A stretch of DNA of 64,000 bases from Streptomyces pseudovenezuelae (lineage in GTDB: Bacteria; Actinomycetota; Actinomycetes; Streptomycetales; Streptomycetaceae), in NCBI RefSeq assembly GCF_029892565.1, contig NZ_JARXVH010000002.1, positions 873,254 through 937,253 on the forward strand, in the 5' to 3' direction. Both the position numbers and the translations under genes were made by a program. The notes under the pieces are model-generated. The model did no database searches. It was not told the origin of the DNA and saw only the letters and a program-made list of their open reading frames with translations. Positions 1 to 8,702 of the stretch are shown in pieces (the first letter of the stretch is position 1; each line of letters begins with the position of its first letter).

Positions 1-2
1 GG

Positions 3-137
3 ACGATGTCCTGGCTGAACGGCTGCCGCCGCCTGCACCGCCGCTACGAGCGCAAGGCTGAACACTTCCTCGCCTTCGTCGGTATCGCCAGCACCCTCAT
101 CTGCTGTCGCCGCACCATCATTGAGCCGACCCGGTAG
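3..137 (+). mobile_element. IS5-family transposase, 3' end only
   Basis: The frame is open from the window edge to TAG at 135-137 and encodes about 44 residues with the WLNGCRRLHRRYERKAEHF pattern typical of the extreme C-terminus of IS5-type DDE transposases. The catalytic residues would lie off the left edge, so I cannot say whether the element is intact. The 85 bases after the stop contain no other gene and should include the element's right end, which I could not delimit. Confidence 0.75.
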
Positions 138-223
138 GCGTAGCCTCGTGGTAATGAGAACGGCCGCCCAGTTGGCCGGGATGACCAGGCCGGACCACTT
201 CTGATCAGTGGCAGGGGCTGGCC

Positions 224-814
224 GTGTTGGATGGGCCCATGAGCCAGACAGCTGCCCTGCGCTTGCGGCAGGCCATCGCCCGGACCGAAGACGCAACGCG
301 AGAACGTATCCCCATCGGGCGCCGCCCAGAGGAGGCCGACGATCTGCTGGGCACCTTCGCCACCGACGGGGCGCTGGGCTTCGACCCTTTCCCCTTCCTC
401 CAAGCGATCCATGAAGCCGGCTCGCGCGCGGTAGTCATCGGTCAGGTCGCAGGCATCATGCACGGCTCCACCGAACTGACCGGGGACCTCGACCTGCTCT
501 GGGACGGCACCCCTGACGAGGCGCACGCCCTGCGCGACGCCCTGGCCTCATGCGAGTGCACCGAACTGCCCGACCTCGACCGCTCACAGGTGGGGTACCG
601 GGTCACCGGTGCCAGTGGAGACCTGTGCACTCCCGCCCTGCCCTGGGGCGCCATGGATGTCACCCCCTGCCTGGCCTCGGCCGAGACCACCCGTGACCCC
701 GCGGGATTCACCATCCGCTACGCCGCACTCGACGATCTGATCCGCATGCGGCGGGCCCTCGGCCGCCCGAAGGACCACCGTCGCGCAGACGAACTCGCGC
801 GGCTACGCACCTGA
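224..814 (+). CDS. Nucleotidyltransferase-fold protein
   Basis: This 196-residue protein carries the pattern VIGQVAGIMHG followed about six residues later by DLDLLWD, at about residues 70-90. That is the glycine-rich nucleotide-binding turn and the paired metal-binding aspartates of the nucleotidyltransferase (MNT/AbiEii-like) superfamily. The GTG at 224 has CAGGGGC nine bases upstream; an ATG at 239 is an alternative start. It stands alone between an IS5 relic and an lsr2 relic, with no partner antitoxin or HEPN gene beside it. The fold assignment is sound; substrate and role are unknown. Confidence 0.6.
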   Translation: MLDGPMSQTAALRLRQAIARTEDATRERIPIGRRPEEADDLLGTFATDGALGFDPFPFLQAIHEAGSRAVVIGQVAGIMHGSTELTGDLDLLWDGTPDEAHALRDALASCECTELPDLDRSQVGYRVTGASGDLCTPALPWGAMDVTPCLASAETTRDPAGFTIRYAALDDLIRMRRALGRPKDHRRADELARLRT

Positions 815-940
815 CTCGGTATGTCCAGCGCTCACCGTCGTTTCCCGTGACCGGTCGTGCTCCCGGGACATCGTCGGCGTCATCCACTCTCGCCATACCT
901 CCAACTGTGACGACGTCTAATAGGACTTGAGTCAAGAAAT

Positions 941-982
941 AAGAAGGCGCCCGCATCCACAGCGGGGGCGTTCATCCTTCTT
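941..982 (-). terminator. Intrinsic terminator of the lsr2 relic
   Basis: AAGAAGG (941-947) and CGCCCGC (948-954) pair with GCGGGGGCG (962-970) and CCTTCTT (976-982). On the minus strand the stem is followed by a T-rich stretch (TTATTTCTT). It lies directly downstream of the lsr2 remnant, so it is probably that gene's original terminator. Confidence 0.65.
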
Positions 983-991
983 GAAGGAAGA

Positions 992-1227
992 GCTAGGCCC
1001 TTTGCCTTTGCGTTCGCCTCCTTGATCTCCGCCGGGACACGGCCGCGGTCGTTCACCTCGTAGCCGTTCTCCTTGGCCCTGCGCGAATCAGGGAAGCCAA
1101 CGCGCTACGGAGTTTTGCCGCGTTCTTCTCGTTCAAGTCGATCTCGTACGTCTTGCCGTCGAGACCGAACACGATCGTCTCGGACGCCTTGGATCCGTCG
1201 AGGTCATCCAGCAGCTGATGTAGGTCG
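992..1227 (-). pseudogene. lsr2: lsr2 nucleoid-protein gene, internally deleted
   Basis: Two pieces of the H-NS-like bridging protein Lsr2 are adjacent in different frames. The N-terminal dimerisation domain (LLDDLDGSKASETIVFGLDG, then KTYEIDL) is read from about 1227 to 1090. The C-terminal AT-hook-like domain, AKENGYEVNDRGRVPAEIKE, is read from about 1078 to 1000. The basic linker that should separate them (several tens of residues) is missing and the frame changes at the join. The usual first residues (M-A-Q-x-V) are also gone. Lsr2 silences foreign AT-rich DNA; this copy cannot make a normal protein. Confidence 0.75.
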
Positions 1228-1317
1228 CGGCTCGTGGGGAGCCCAGGATGCCGGATCCCATGTTGTTCGTGACGTAGTTGATCTTCATGTGCCGATCGAG
1301 GTCCATGGGCATCCGAG

Positions 1318-1893
1318 GTGAGCGGCCATTCTCTCCCTGTGGAATCGGAGGGCGAGGCGCCCAGAGGGCCGCACGCCGAGTGGCTCCTGGTCATCGCCGT
1401 TGTCCTCGGACGTGCGGCGTCAGCGGCCGGTCGACCCATTTGGCTCCGGGAGATGGGTCTTCGACCAGGCCGCAAGCACGGGTTCACCGGCTACATCGAG
1501 GCAGCCTGCGGGATGCAGGCCGCCGACAACGGCTTCGCCGACGTCCTGACCATGACTTTCCTCACCGCCAAGGCCATGGAGAAGCGCCGGAACGAGGCGT
1601 ACGAGGGGATGGTGGAGCTCATCGGCCGCGCCAAAGCCGCGGGCCGGCTGCGCGAGGACTTCGACCCCTCCGATCTGGTGCTGCTGCACATGGCCAACCT
1701 CGGCGTCGTCCACGCCTGCGGCGACGCCGCTCCCGACGCCTGGCGACGCGTAGTCGCTCTAATGATCCAGTCCTTTGAGACCCCGGCTCGGGCCCCTCTC
1801 CCCGCGTCGCCCGCGCACGACGACCTCTACAAGGCCATGCTCCGCACCGCCCCTACGGGCGACGCCGCGCCGAAGCCGGAGCAGAACAGCTGA
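1318..1893 (+). pseudogene. TetR-type regulator, C-terminal fragment
   Basis: Residues from about 1480 onward (AADNGFADVLTMTF, then KAAGRLREDFDPSDLVLLHM) match the ligand-binding C-terminal half of SbtR-like TetR regulators. No helix-turn-helix domain precedes it; the bases before 1480 encode unrelated low-quality sequence. A protein could start at the GTG at 1318 but would lack DNA binding. I read it as the 3' remnant of a regulator cut by a deletion joining it to the lsr2 relic. Confidence 0.55.
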
Positions 1894-1929
1894 CCCGATG
1901 GGCCGCGGCGGCCTGTCCGCGCTCTCCGT

Positions 1930-2571
1930 ACCGTTAGAGGGGACGCGCCGCAGCGCGTCTGGGGCTTCGGCTTCAGCGACGACGCCCGCCCGTTCGGCGC
2001 CGCCGAGTGCCTCGATGTCGTCAACTGGTTCAAGCAGCAGGGCTGTTACGTCCTCGGAGGCGTCCCCACCCGCTGGCGCACCGGCACGGAGGACTCACGG
2101 TCCGGCTTCGCCGACGTCTGCCACGCCTTCCACATGCTGTCCCCCTGGATGGTCGGTCGCATCGGCACCGCCGCGGACTCCGACTCCTTCCGCCAGAACG
2201 TCAACCAGCCCGACCTCGCCGACTGCGCCGCCCACGGCATCGACTACCAGCCCTGTGTCCTCACCGGCGACCTGCAAGAACGCCAGCGCGCCCACGGCGA
2301 CTTCATGTGGCGGCAGCTCTACAACATGGTCGGCCTCGGCGCCCAGGGCATCTACATCTCCATGTTCGACGAGTTCAACGAGGCCAACCAGATCGCGAAT
2401 ACCGCCGAAACCGCGGCCGACGTGCCCGCCGGGTCGGGCATCTACGCCCTCGACGAGGACGGCACCTCCTGCTCCGCGGACTACTACCTCCGCCTGACCG
2501 GAGACGGCTGCCGCATGCTCAAGGGCCAGATCACCCTGACTCCCCAACTCCCCACACCTGTCCGGGTCTGA
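1930..2571 (+). pseudogene. GH71/GH99-like glycosidase, C-terminal fragment
   Basis: The frame that stops at 2571 reads WGFGFSDDARPFGAAECLD near 1951 and GAQGIYISMFDEFNEANQI near 2340, then GIYALDEDG. This resembles the C-terminal part of the GH71/GH99-like alpha-glycan hydrolases found in actinobacteria. No start codon occurs in this frame after the preceding stop at 1893, so the 5' half is missing. The glutamates in DEFNE are candidate catalytic residues. The exact GH family is an inference from memory of the motif. Confidence 0.55.
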
Positions 2572-2665
2572 GAGATCAGGCCTGACCCCGCTGAGGCCGG
2601 CGGGCCCTGTCACTGGACGATCCAGGTAACCTGCGACCGAGTCGTCACGGGGGAGTTGTCACCGC

Positions 2666-3783
2666 ATGAGTACGCCACCTTCGGAATCGGCATCCGCAAC
2701 GGATCAGACCGAGGGGCGGTCCGTCCGGATCGGCGCTCTCGTTCCGCTCACTCGGCCCGGCTGGGCCGAGGCGGGCCGGCATCTGCTCGCCGGTCTCGAA
2801 CTGGCCGTCGGCGAGGTCAATGACGCCGGCGGGATCGCCGGAAGGCCGCTCGAACTGGTGGTGCGGGACACCGCGGCGGATCCGCAGCGGGCGACGGCGG
2901 CCGTGGACGAACTGGCTCGCCTGGGCGTGGCGGCCCTGGCGGGGAGTATCACAGCGTCGTCGCTCGCGCCGCCGCCGCACGGGCCGACGCCCTCCGCCTG
3001 CCGTTCCTGTGCTCGTCCGCGGTCCTCGACACCCTCACCGAACAGCCCACGGAATGGGTCGCGCGCCTGGCCCCGCCACAGTCCCGCGGCTGGCAGGTCT
3101 ACGCGGACTTCCTCCTCGGCGCGGGCCACAACCGCATCGCCGTGGCAGCCCAACCGAGCGTCTACTGGGCGTCCGGCATCCGCATTCTGCGCAACCACCT
3201 CGCTCCACGCGGCGGCACCGTCGTAGAACTCGACATGAGTGTCCTCACCCCGGCGGCGGTCGGCGACCAACTCGTCGACAAGGGCGCGACCGCCCTCCTT
3301 CTTCTGACCGGCCACCCGGAGCCGGCCGTGTCGATCGTCAAGGCGGTCCGCCTCGACCAGCGCCTCGCCAAAGTCATGATCGGTGCTCCGGCCGGACAAC
3401 CGGAGTTCTCCGAGTGGGCCAGGCTGTTGGGCGACGACGGCGCCGCGGTCCCGTTCTTGCGCTACCTGCCCGAGTCGCTCAGCCCTCTCGGCGCACGAGT
3501 CGAGAAGGTCCTGGGCGAGCGGCTGGGCCAAGCGCCCTCCTTCGTCGCCTTCGAGGGCTACGACACGATCGCCGTCCTCGCCGAGTCGCTGCGTTCGCAC
3601 GGCGCGGACCGGACGCGCATCGCCGGATCCTGGCCGCGCGTCACAGTCGAAGGCACCCGCGGACAGATCCGGTTCTCCCGCACGGCAGGCATCAGCGTGT
3701 GGCAATGGACCTCGGCGCCGGTCCAAGTCGTTGACCGCGATCCGGCGGCACCTGATCGTTTTCGCGTCCCTCACGCCGACTGA
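2666..3783 (+). pseudogene. Type I periplasmic-binding-fold ligand protein, frameshifted
   Basis: The 5' part (ATG 2666) encodes RIGALVPLTRPGWAEAGRHL, the typical opening of Leu/Ile/Val-type substrate-binding folds. Near 2943 it leaves frame, and the downstream frame continues the same protein: EYHSVVARAAAARADALRLP, then the C-lobe to the stop at 3783. Adding one G to the G-run around 2941-2944 restores one protein of about 370 residues. There is no signal peptide or lipobox, so it would be a cytosolic ligand sensor rather than a classical transporter component. It is either a real one-base deletion or a sequence error. Confidence 0.7.
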
Positions 3784-3962
3784 GCGAACGCGGAAGTCTG
3801 ACTTGCCGGTACCCGGGGCCGGCTGGAGAACTGACGTCGATCGAGGAAGGGCAGTTGTTCTCATCCCACTGACACGACCTCGCACACTGGCGCAACGAGT
3901 CCGGGCAGCCGCATCCCTCACCAGAGGCCCCGGAACCGCCAAGTCTGGCGCCCAGCGAAGCC

Positions 3963-4199
3963 ACTTACCTGATCCACACGGAGTACCGCCACCCTCTTCT
4001 TGTCCTGGCGGACTCGGCAACTTTCGCCTCGCCCGAATGCCCGCTCCTCGTGCTGGACCTGCGGGGTGAGCAAGGGCGTTGTGTCCGCGTCGTGGCAGCC
4101 GAGCTGTGGAGCATCGAGAACAATCTCTCGGGCGCGAACATGGACTTCGAGGAGTTCGCCGATGCCGTCGACGACGACGGCGTGTTCCGAGGCTTTTGA
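3963..4199 (+). pseudogene. DUF6924 protein, C-terminal fragment
   Basis: The frame ending TGA at 4197-4199 encodes RVVAAELWSIENNLSGANMD followed by FEEFADAVDDDGVFRGF. I recognise this as the conserved tail of DUF6924 proteins of Streptomyces, whose function is unknown. No start or N-terminal domain is visible; 3784-3962 shows nothing recognisable. The fragment abuts an IS630-type relic on the other strand, which suggests the loss came with transposition. Confidence 0.6.
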
Positions 4200-4350
4200 T
4201 TGCGTCAGCGAAGGTAGCGGTGCGCGGCGTTGCTGTGGTGGGAGGAGTTGGCCAGGGTGAACTGCTGTAGCGGGTGGAAGTGCGCCTCGGTGGGGTTGGT
4301 CCAGGAGGCTTAGGCCGGTGTGAAACACAGCTCGACCTTGTGCTTTCGTT
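4199..4350 (-). mobile_element. IS630-type transposase C-terminal relic
   Basis: Read on the minus strand from 4350 the sequence gives RKHKVELCFTPA, a stop, then ASWTNPTEAHFHPLQQFTLA and AHRYLR, a stop. This matches the conserved end of IS630-type transposases (ELCFTP-Y-SW-NPIEAHF, FTLANS, YLRWRN). Two in-frame stops and the absence of the rest show it is dead. It lies just beyond the 3' end of the LacI gene. Confidence 0.65.
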
Positions 4351-4368
4351 GTGGACCTGCCCGCCGCG

Positions 4369-5409
4369 TTAGGCCGAGTCGCGCACGACGAGTTCCGGGT
4401 CGAAGACGACCGACGTCGCCTCGGTGCGTACGCCGTGGATGTGCTCGTCGAGCAGGCGGGCCATCTCCGTCGCCATCTCCTCGACCGGCTGGCGGATCGT
4501 GGTCAGCCGGGGCCGGCAGGTCACCGCGATGCTGGAGTCGTCGAAGCCGATGACAGCGACGTCCTCGGGCACCCGGCGTCCGCGCTCCCGCGCGGCCTGG
4601 CAGGCGCCCTGCGCCATGAGGTCGTTGGCGGCGAACACGCCGTCCGTGTCGGGGTGGCGGGCCAGCAGGTCCGACATGGCCGCGAGACCGCTGTCCAGGG
4701 TGAACCCGCCCTCGGCGACCGGGACTTGGGGGTGACCGTGGTGGGCGAGCGTGTCCCGGAACCCGGCGAGCCGCTCCTGGCTCGCTGCCACGTCCAGGGG
4801 GCCGCAGACCGTGGCGGGTCGGCGGCAGCCGCGTGCGAGGAGATGCTCCGCGGCGAGGCGCCCGCCGTCCCGGTGCGCCAGGTCCACGTAGCTGAGCGGG
4901 ACCGAACGGGAGGGACGGGCGAAGAGCACCGCGGGAAGGCGGGCCTCGGCGAGGAGTGCGGGCAACGGGTCGTCCGCGTGCGTGGAGACCACGAGGGCGC
5001 CGTCGGCGCGGCCCTGGCGCAGGTAGGTCAGCACCTCCTCCCGCGCCTCGGTCGACTCGGCGAACATCAGGACGGGGTGCATCGAGCGGGGGCGCAGGAA
5101 GCCGACGATTCCGCCGACGACCCGTCCGAAGAAGGGGTCCGCGAACACCCGTGTGGCGAAGGCGTTCTGGCCGGCGTCCGTGATGTCCCCGGCGCCGGAC
5201 ACCACCAGGGCGACGGTCTCGGCCCGCCGGGTCACCAGTGAGCGGGCGGCCCTGTTGGGCGCGTAACCCGTCCGCTCGATGGCCCGGCGGACCACTTCCT
5301 GTATCTCCGGATCCACGTTGCGGATGCCGTTGACGACCCGGGACACGGTCGCCCGGGAGACACCGGCCTCCCGGGCGACATCCTCCAGCGTCGGGGTCCG
5401 TCTGCTCAT
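4369..5409 (-). CDS. LacI-family transcriptional repressor
   Basis: This 346-residue protein has a LacI helix-turn-helix at residues 7-30 (TLEDVAREAGVSRATVSRVV) with a hinge around ARSLVTRR, then the two-lobed sugar-binding core (GFDDSSIAV near residue 290, TTIRQP shortly after). It probably represses the adjacent secreted glucan-degrading genes and itself: an AGAGCGCTCT palindrome sits 36-45 bases ahead of its ATG, and extended versions precede the DUF1996 and GH16 genes. The inducer is not identifiable from sequence; a beta-1,3-glucan oligosaccharide is the natural guess from context. Confidence 0.88.
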   Translation of the reverse strand: MSRRTPTLEDVAREAGVSRATVSRVVNGIRNVDPEIQEVVRRAIERTGYAPNRAARSLVTRRAETVALVVSGAGDITDAGQNAFATRVFADPFFGRVVGGIVGFLRPRSMHPVLMFAESTEAREEVLTYLRQGRADGALVVSTHADDPLPALLAEARLPAVLFARPSRSVPLSYVDLAHRDGGRLAAEHLLARGCRRPATVCGPLDVAASQERLAGFRDTLAHHGHPQVPVAEGGFTLDSGLAAMSDLLARHPDTDGVFAANDLMAQGACQAARERGRRVPEDVAVIGFDDSSIAVTCRPRLTTIRQPVEEMATEMARLLDEHIHGVRTEATSVVFDPELVVRDSA

Positions 5410-5444
5410 GCAGGCACCCTAACGGACCTGCGTGATCAGGCAAT

Positions 5445-5454
5445 AGAGCGCTCT
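5445..5454. promoter_or_regulatory. Candidate LacI operator ahead of lacI
   Basis: The perfect palindrome AGAGCGCTCT lies 36 bases upstream of the lacI start codon. It shares the core of the longer palindromes at 8449-8464 and 10141-10154. It also overlaps the left arm of the terminator hairpin of the glycosidase gene. Autoregulation is inferred. Confidence 0.6.
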
Positions 5455-5483
5455 CCCGGAGCGGGCCGTACGCTCCGGGAGAG
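5451..5483 (-). terminator. Terminator of the GH/discoidin gene
   Basis: CTCTCCCGGAGC (5451-5462) and GCTCCGGGAGAG (5472-5483) form a perfect 12-bp stem around a 9-base loop, beginning 10 bases after the gene's stop. A second pair, ACGGACCT (5422-5429) and AGGTCCGT (5482-5489), encloses it. There is no T-tract, which is common in Streptomyces. Confidence 0.65.
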
Positions 5484-5492
5484 GTCCGTGTG

Positions 5493-7241
5493 TCAGGCGT
5501 ACACGCCGAACTCGTACAGCGAGTACCCCCAACCGGTGCCCCGCGCCGTGCCGTTGACGCGGACGTAGCGGCCGGTCCCGGTGACGTCGAAGTCGTCGAT
5601 CCCGCCGTTGCCGTCGGTCACGGTGCGCACGGTCTGCCAGTTCTGGCCGTCGTCGGAGGTCTGGACGGTGTAGGCCTTGGCGTACGAGGCCTCCCAGGAC
5701 AGCTGGACGTGCCGGAAGGTGGTGCGGGTACCGAGGTCGACCTGGAGCCACTGGGGGTCGCTCCAGTCACTGGCCCAGCGGGTGGCCTGGTCGCCGTCCA
5801 CCGCGTTGGCGGCCGGGCACGGGCAGTCACCGTAACTCGCCTGGTAGGACGAGGCGTTGGCCGGTTTACCCCGTGCCACATTGGTGCCGGACGGCACCGG
5901 CGGGACGACCCGGATGGAGCGGGTCTCGACGCCGACGTTGCCCCGGCCGTCCGTCGCCTTGACGTAGACCTTCCAGACGCCCGGGCGGTCGGGTGCGGTG
6001 ACCTTGAGGCGACCGCCGCCGAGGTCGGTGGAGGGCAGCGGAGCCAGGTTCTTGCTCTGGTCGATGTAGTTGCTGTTGTCGAGGACCTCGTAGGAGATCC
6101 CGTCACCGTCGGGGTCGGTGGCCCGCACGGACAGGACGAGGTCGCGTCCGGCCTGCACCTGGCCCGCGCCGCCCTCCACGGCCAGGTCGGAGATGACGGG
6201 CGGGGTGTTGTCATGGCTGGTGTCGCCGCCGTAGGCCCTCTTCACCGCGTAGTACGACAGGCGTTTTTGGCCGGCGGGCAGCAGGTTGAACCAGATGCCG
6301 CCGAAGTCGTACTCGGTGCCGTAGTGGAACATCGTGGCGCCGAGCGCGACCCCCGTGTGCCCGGTGACGCAGTTCCAGGCGCGGGTGTAACCGTCGGCCT
6401 TGGCCTGGTCGGAGGGCTCCAGCGGAACGCCGTTGGCGTCGTCGGGGACCTCCCACTCGCCGGCGGGACCGGTCTCGGTGACGATGTAGGGCTTGGTGTA
6501 ACCCCCTTGCTGCCAGGCGGACTTGATGTCGCAGACCGCGTTGTAGGAGTTCACGGCGTACAGGTCGAGATCCGGCGCGTTCCTCTTGTAGTAAGGCCAG
6601 GCGCCGACCCAGGCGTCGGTGGACGTGACCGGGTGGTTGGGGTCGACGGCGTGGATCTTCTTGGTGATGTCGTTGACGAGGGTGGTGTAGGCGTCGCGCT
6701 GTCTTTCCAACTCATCGCCGCTGTAACAGTTCTGCAGCCCGAGGACCGACTCGTTGCCGACGTCCCACATGAGCACGCCGGGGTTGTCCTTGTAGGTCTG
6801 CACCCACTTGGGGAACTCGTCGAGCATCTGGTTCTTGTAGGCGGTGTCGGTCAGGTAGTTGACGCAGCCACCGCTGCCGGGTCCGCCGCCCGGCTGGAGC
6901 CAGAAGCCCGCGACGACCTTGATTCCATGGGCGGCCGCGGAGTCGAACAGCGGCTTGCTGCCGGCGTCGGTGCCCCAGGTGCGGATCGTGTTGACGCCCA
7001 TGGACTGGAGGTCCGGCAGGTACTTCTCGGCGTCCGCGACACTCGGGCCCCAGGTCAGGCCCTTGACCTGGTACGGCTGCCCGTCCACCGTCAGCTGCCA
7101 GGCGCCCTGGCCGCCGGTGACCTTGACGACGCTGCCCGCGGCGTGGGCCTGGGCGGCGGGCAGGGCGGCGAAGAGGCCGGCCGCCAGCACGCCGGCGGTG
7201 AGGGGGGCCGCGATACGGCGGGTGCGGAGTCGTGGGGTCAT
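5493..7241 (-). CDS. Secreted TIM-barrel glycoside hydrolase with discoidin domain
   Basis: The 582-residue protein starts at ATG 7241 behind GAGGAG and has a signal peptide (basic start, hydrophobic core, cleavage near residue 35). Residues 45-335 form a (beta/alpha)8 glycosidase of the GH2/GH5 clan: WDVGNES gives the likely acid/base Glu164 and TETGPAGEW the nucleophile Glu256. The opening (PYQVKGLTWGP, then MGVNTIRTW) also recalls GH72-like glucan enzymes. Residues about 345-445 are an Ig-like or bacterial-cadherin-like module, and 450-582 a coagulation-factor 5/8 type C (CBM32-like) carbohydrate-binding domain. It starts 11 bases after the DUF1996 stop, so they form an operon. Exact substrate uncertain; beta-glucan is likely. 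Confidence 0.8.
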   Translation of the reverse strand: MTPRLRTRRIAAPLTAGVLAAGLFAALPAAQAHAAGSVVKVTGGQGAWQLTVDGQPYQVKGLTWGPSVADAEKYLPDLQSMGVNTIRTWGTDAGSKPLFDSAAAHGIKVVAGFWLQPGGGPGSGGCVNYLTDTAYKNQMLDEFPKWVQTYKDNPGVLMWDVGNESVLGLQNCYSGDELERQRDAYTTLVNDITKKIHAVDPNHPVTSTDAWVGAWPYYKRNAPDLDLYAVNSYNAVCDIKSAWQQGGYTKPYIVTETGPAGEWEVPDDANGVPLEPSDQAKADGYTRAWNCVTGHTGVALGATMFHYGTEYDFGGIWFNLLPAGQKRLSYYAVKRAYGGDTSHDNTPPVISDLAVEGGAGQVQAGRDLVLSVRATDPDGDGISYEVLDNSNYIDQSKNLAPLPSTDLGGGRLKVTAPDRPGVWKVYVKATDGRGNVGVETRSIRVVPPVPSGTNVARGKPANASSYQASYGDCPCPAANAVDGDQATRWASDWSDPQWLQVDLGTRTTFRHVQLSWEASYAKAYTVQTSDDGQNWQTVRTVTDGNGGIDDFDVTGTGRYVRVNGTARGTGWGYSLYEFGVYA

Positions 7242-7252
7242 GCGCGGGCTCC

Positions 7253-8347
7253 TCACGGCAGTCGGTAGTGCTCGTCGAGCGCGGCGCCCGCCTCCGGGTG
7301 GGTCTCGTCGTAGCCGCGCGCGTCGCACTGCAGTCCGCCGACGACGCAGTGATCGACCAGCGCCTTGAGCGTGGGGGAGTCCCAGGCGTTGAAGAAGTCG
7401 TAGTGGAAGCTGTGGCCCGTTCCGCTGGCCAGCCGCACCTGCGACATGTCGCCGTTGACGGGGAAGGCCATCTTGAACTCGATCATCGGCAGCGCCACCG
7501 GGTGGTCGGCCGGGCACATGTTGTCGTTCGTGCCGGGCTTGACCACGGGGTAGGCCATGTGGCTCTTGTGGTCGGGAGTGTCGAGGTACCTGCCGTCCCA
7601 GCAACTGGGCGCCTGGAAGCGGATGTTGAGCTGGACGTCCGGGCGGCTCGGGCAGGTCGCGGGGAACTCGGTGTTGAAGAAGCTGTCACCGCACTCCCAG
7701 CCCTCGACGAAGCCGGGATGGTGGCGGAACTCGTCGGCGCTCTGCGTGGGGCTGCCAACGACGAAGCGCAGGCCCTTGGGGAAGGGGCGGACGCTGGTGT
7801 AGTCGGTGACACCGGTCTTGTAGTAGATGACCTGCGGGCCGACGGGAAGGATCTGCCGGTCGCCGTTATAGAGCGTGGGCATCCAGTAGCCGGACAGGTC
7901 GCCGGGGGCCCTGCACGTGGTGCCGCCGGCCTCCAGCGAGGCGGTCGTGCTGTTGGCGTCGGTCGTCGTGTTGCCCATGAAGGTGTGGTCGTGGGACTTG
8001 CCCGGCTGCTGCGGGTAGACGATGGGGTCGTCCGGCCGGGTGTGCGTGACCGAGCAGTTGGCCTGGAACTCGTGGAAGTAGCGGTGCGGCGGGTCCTGGG
8101 TGGACGGCGTCACGCCGGTGACCGGCGGGTTCGCGGGGATGTAGCCGTCGCCATCCGGATCCTCCGGGGAGTTGGCCGTGGACGCGGCCATGACATGTCC
8201 GGAGTGGGTGGCCGCGAACGACTGCGCGGCGGAGCTGTGCGGTGCGGGCGGCCCGGCGCTGATGGCGACGCCGCCGAGGCCGAGCGAGGTCAGCAGGAGC
8301 GCGCCGGTGATCAGCGTGGCTGACAGGCCTTTCGATCTCCGTGACAT
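7253..8347 (-). CDS. Secreted DUF1996 protein
   Basis: The 364-residue product starts at ATG 8347 preceded by AGGAGGAGG. A signal peptide (RRSKGLSATLITGALLLTSL) is followed by a short spacer and a DUF1996 domain from about residue 75 to the end, recognisable by FHEFQANCSVTHTRPDDPIV, KSHDHTFMGN, CWDGRYLDTPDHKSHMAYP and CPADHPVALPMIEF. DUF1996 is common in fungi and actinobacteria, often beside carbohydrate-binding modules; its biochemical role is unknown. The conserved His and Asp residues could bind metal (inference). It is the first gene of a two-gene operon with the GH/discoidin gene, behind a perfect 16-bp LacI-type palindrome. Confidence 0.82.
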   Translation of the reverse strand: MSRRSKGLSATLITGALLLTSLGLGGVAISAGPPAPHSSAAQSFAATHSGHVMAASTANSPEDPDGDGYIPANPPVTGVTPSTQDPPHRYFHEFQANCSVTHTRPDDPIVYPQQPGKSHDHTFMGNTTTDANSTTASLEAGGTTCRAPGDLSGYWMPTLYNGDRQILPVGPQVIYYKTGVTDYTSVRPFPKGLRFVVGSPTQSADEFRHHPGFVEGWECGDSFFNTEFPATCPSRPDVQLNIRFQAPSCWDGRYLDTPDHKSHMAYPVVKPGTNDNMCPADHPVALPMIEFKMAFPVNGDMSQVRLASGTGHSFHYDFFNAWDSPTLKALVDHCVVGGLQCDARGYDETHPEAGAALDEHYRLP

Positions 8348-8390
8348 GGAGACCTCCTCCTGAACGGTGGGGGTGTCAGAGGTCGTCGCC

Positions 8391-8439
8391 CGGCGTCCCC
8401 CTGACCTGACGTCAGGCGAGCCGGTGTGAGGGGACGCCG
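8391..8439 (-). promoter_or_regulatory. Leader hairpin of the DUF1996 operon
   Basis: CGGCGTCCCC (8391-8400) pairs perfectly with GGGGACGCCG (8430-8439). The loop holds the palindrome CCTGACGTCAGG (8405-8416). The structure lies between the operator palindrome and the start codon, so it would be in the 5' untranslated RNA if transcription starts near the operator. Function is unknown. Confidence 0.4.
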
Positions 8440-8448
8440 GGAGACAAT

Positions 8449-8464
8449 GGGAGAGCGCTCTCCC
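8449..8464. promoter_or_regulatory. LacI-type operator, perfect 16-bp palindrome
   Basis: GGGAGAGCGCTCTCCC is fully palindromic and ends 102 bases ahead of the DUF1996 start codon. It has the central GCGC of LacI/GalR-type operators. With the sites at 5445 and 10141 it defines a three-site local regulon. Confidence 0.7.
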
Positions 8465-8665
8465 GCCGAGGAGTGTTGAGGGCATGCCAGCAAGGTGTCA
8501 AGGGATCCGGCAGAACTGGACGCGGAAGGATTTCATCGTCCGAAGGCTTGCCGGGAGCCGGAACTCATGAGTTAAATCAAGACCTGAACTAAGTGGCGCC
8601 ACAGGGTCCTTGGCCCGTCGCCCCGTCTGCCGTGGTGCCTGCCGGAGCAAGGCCTTCGGGTTGGT

Positions 8666-8697
8666 TCCCGGGCCGGTCCCACAGGGCCGGCCCGGGA
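8666..8697 (-). terminator. Terminator of the GH16 gene
   Basis: TCCCGGGCCGG (8666-8676) and CCGGCCCGGGA (8687-8697) form an 11-bp perfect stem with a 10-base loop. It begins six bases after the GH16 stop codon on the minus strand. Confidence 0.6.
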
Positions 8698-8702
8698 GGG
8701 GC

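Noticed and set aside
224..814. Nucleotidyltransferase as one half of an AbiE or MNT/HEPN defence pair
   Set aside because: No partner gene lies on either side; the neighbours are a transposase tail and the lsr2 relic.
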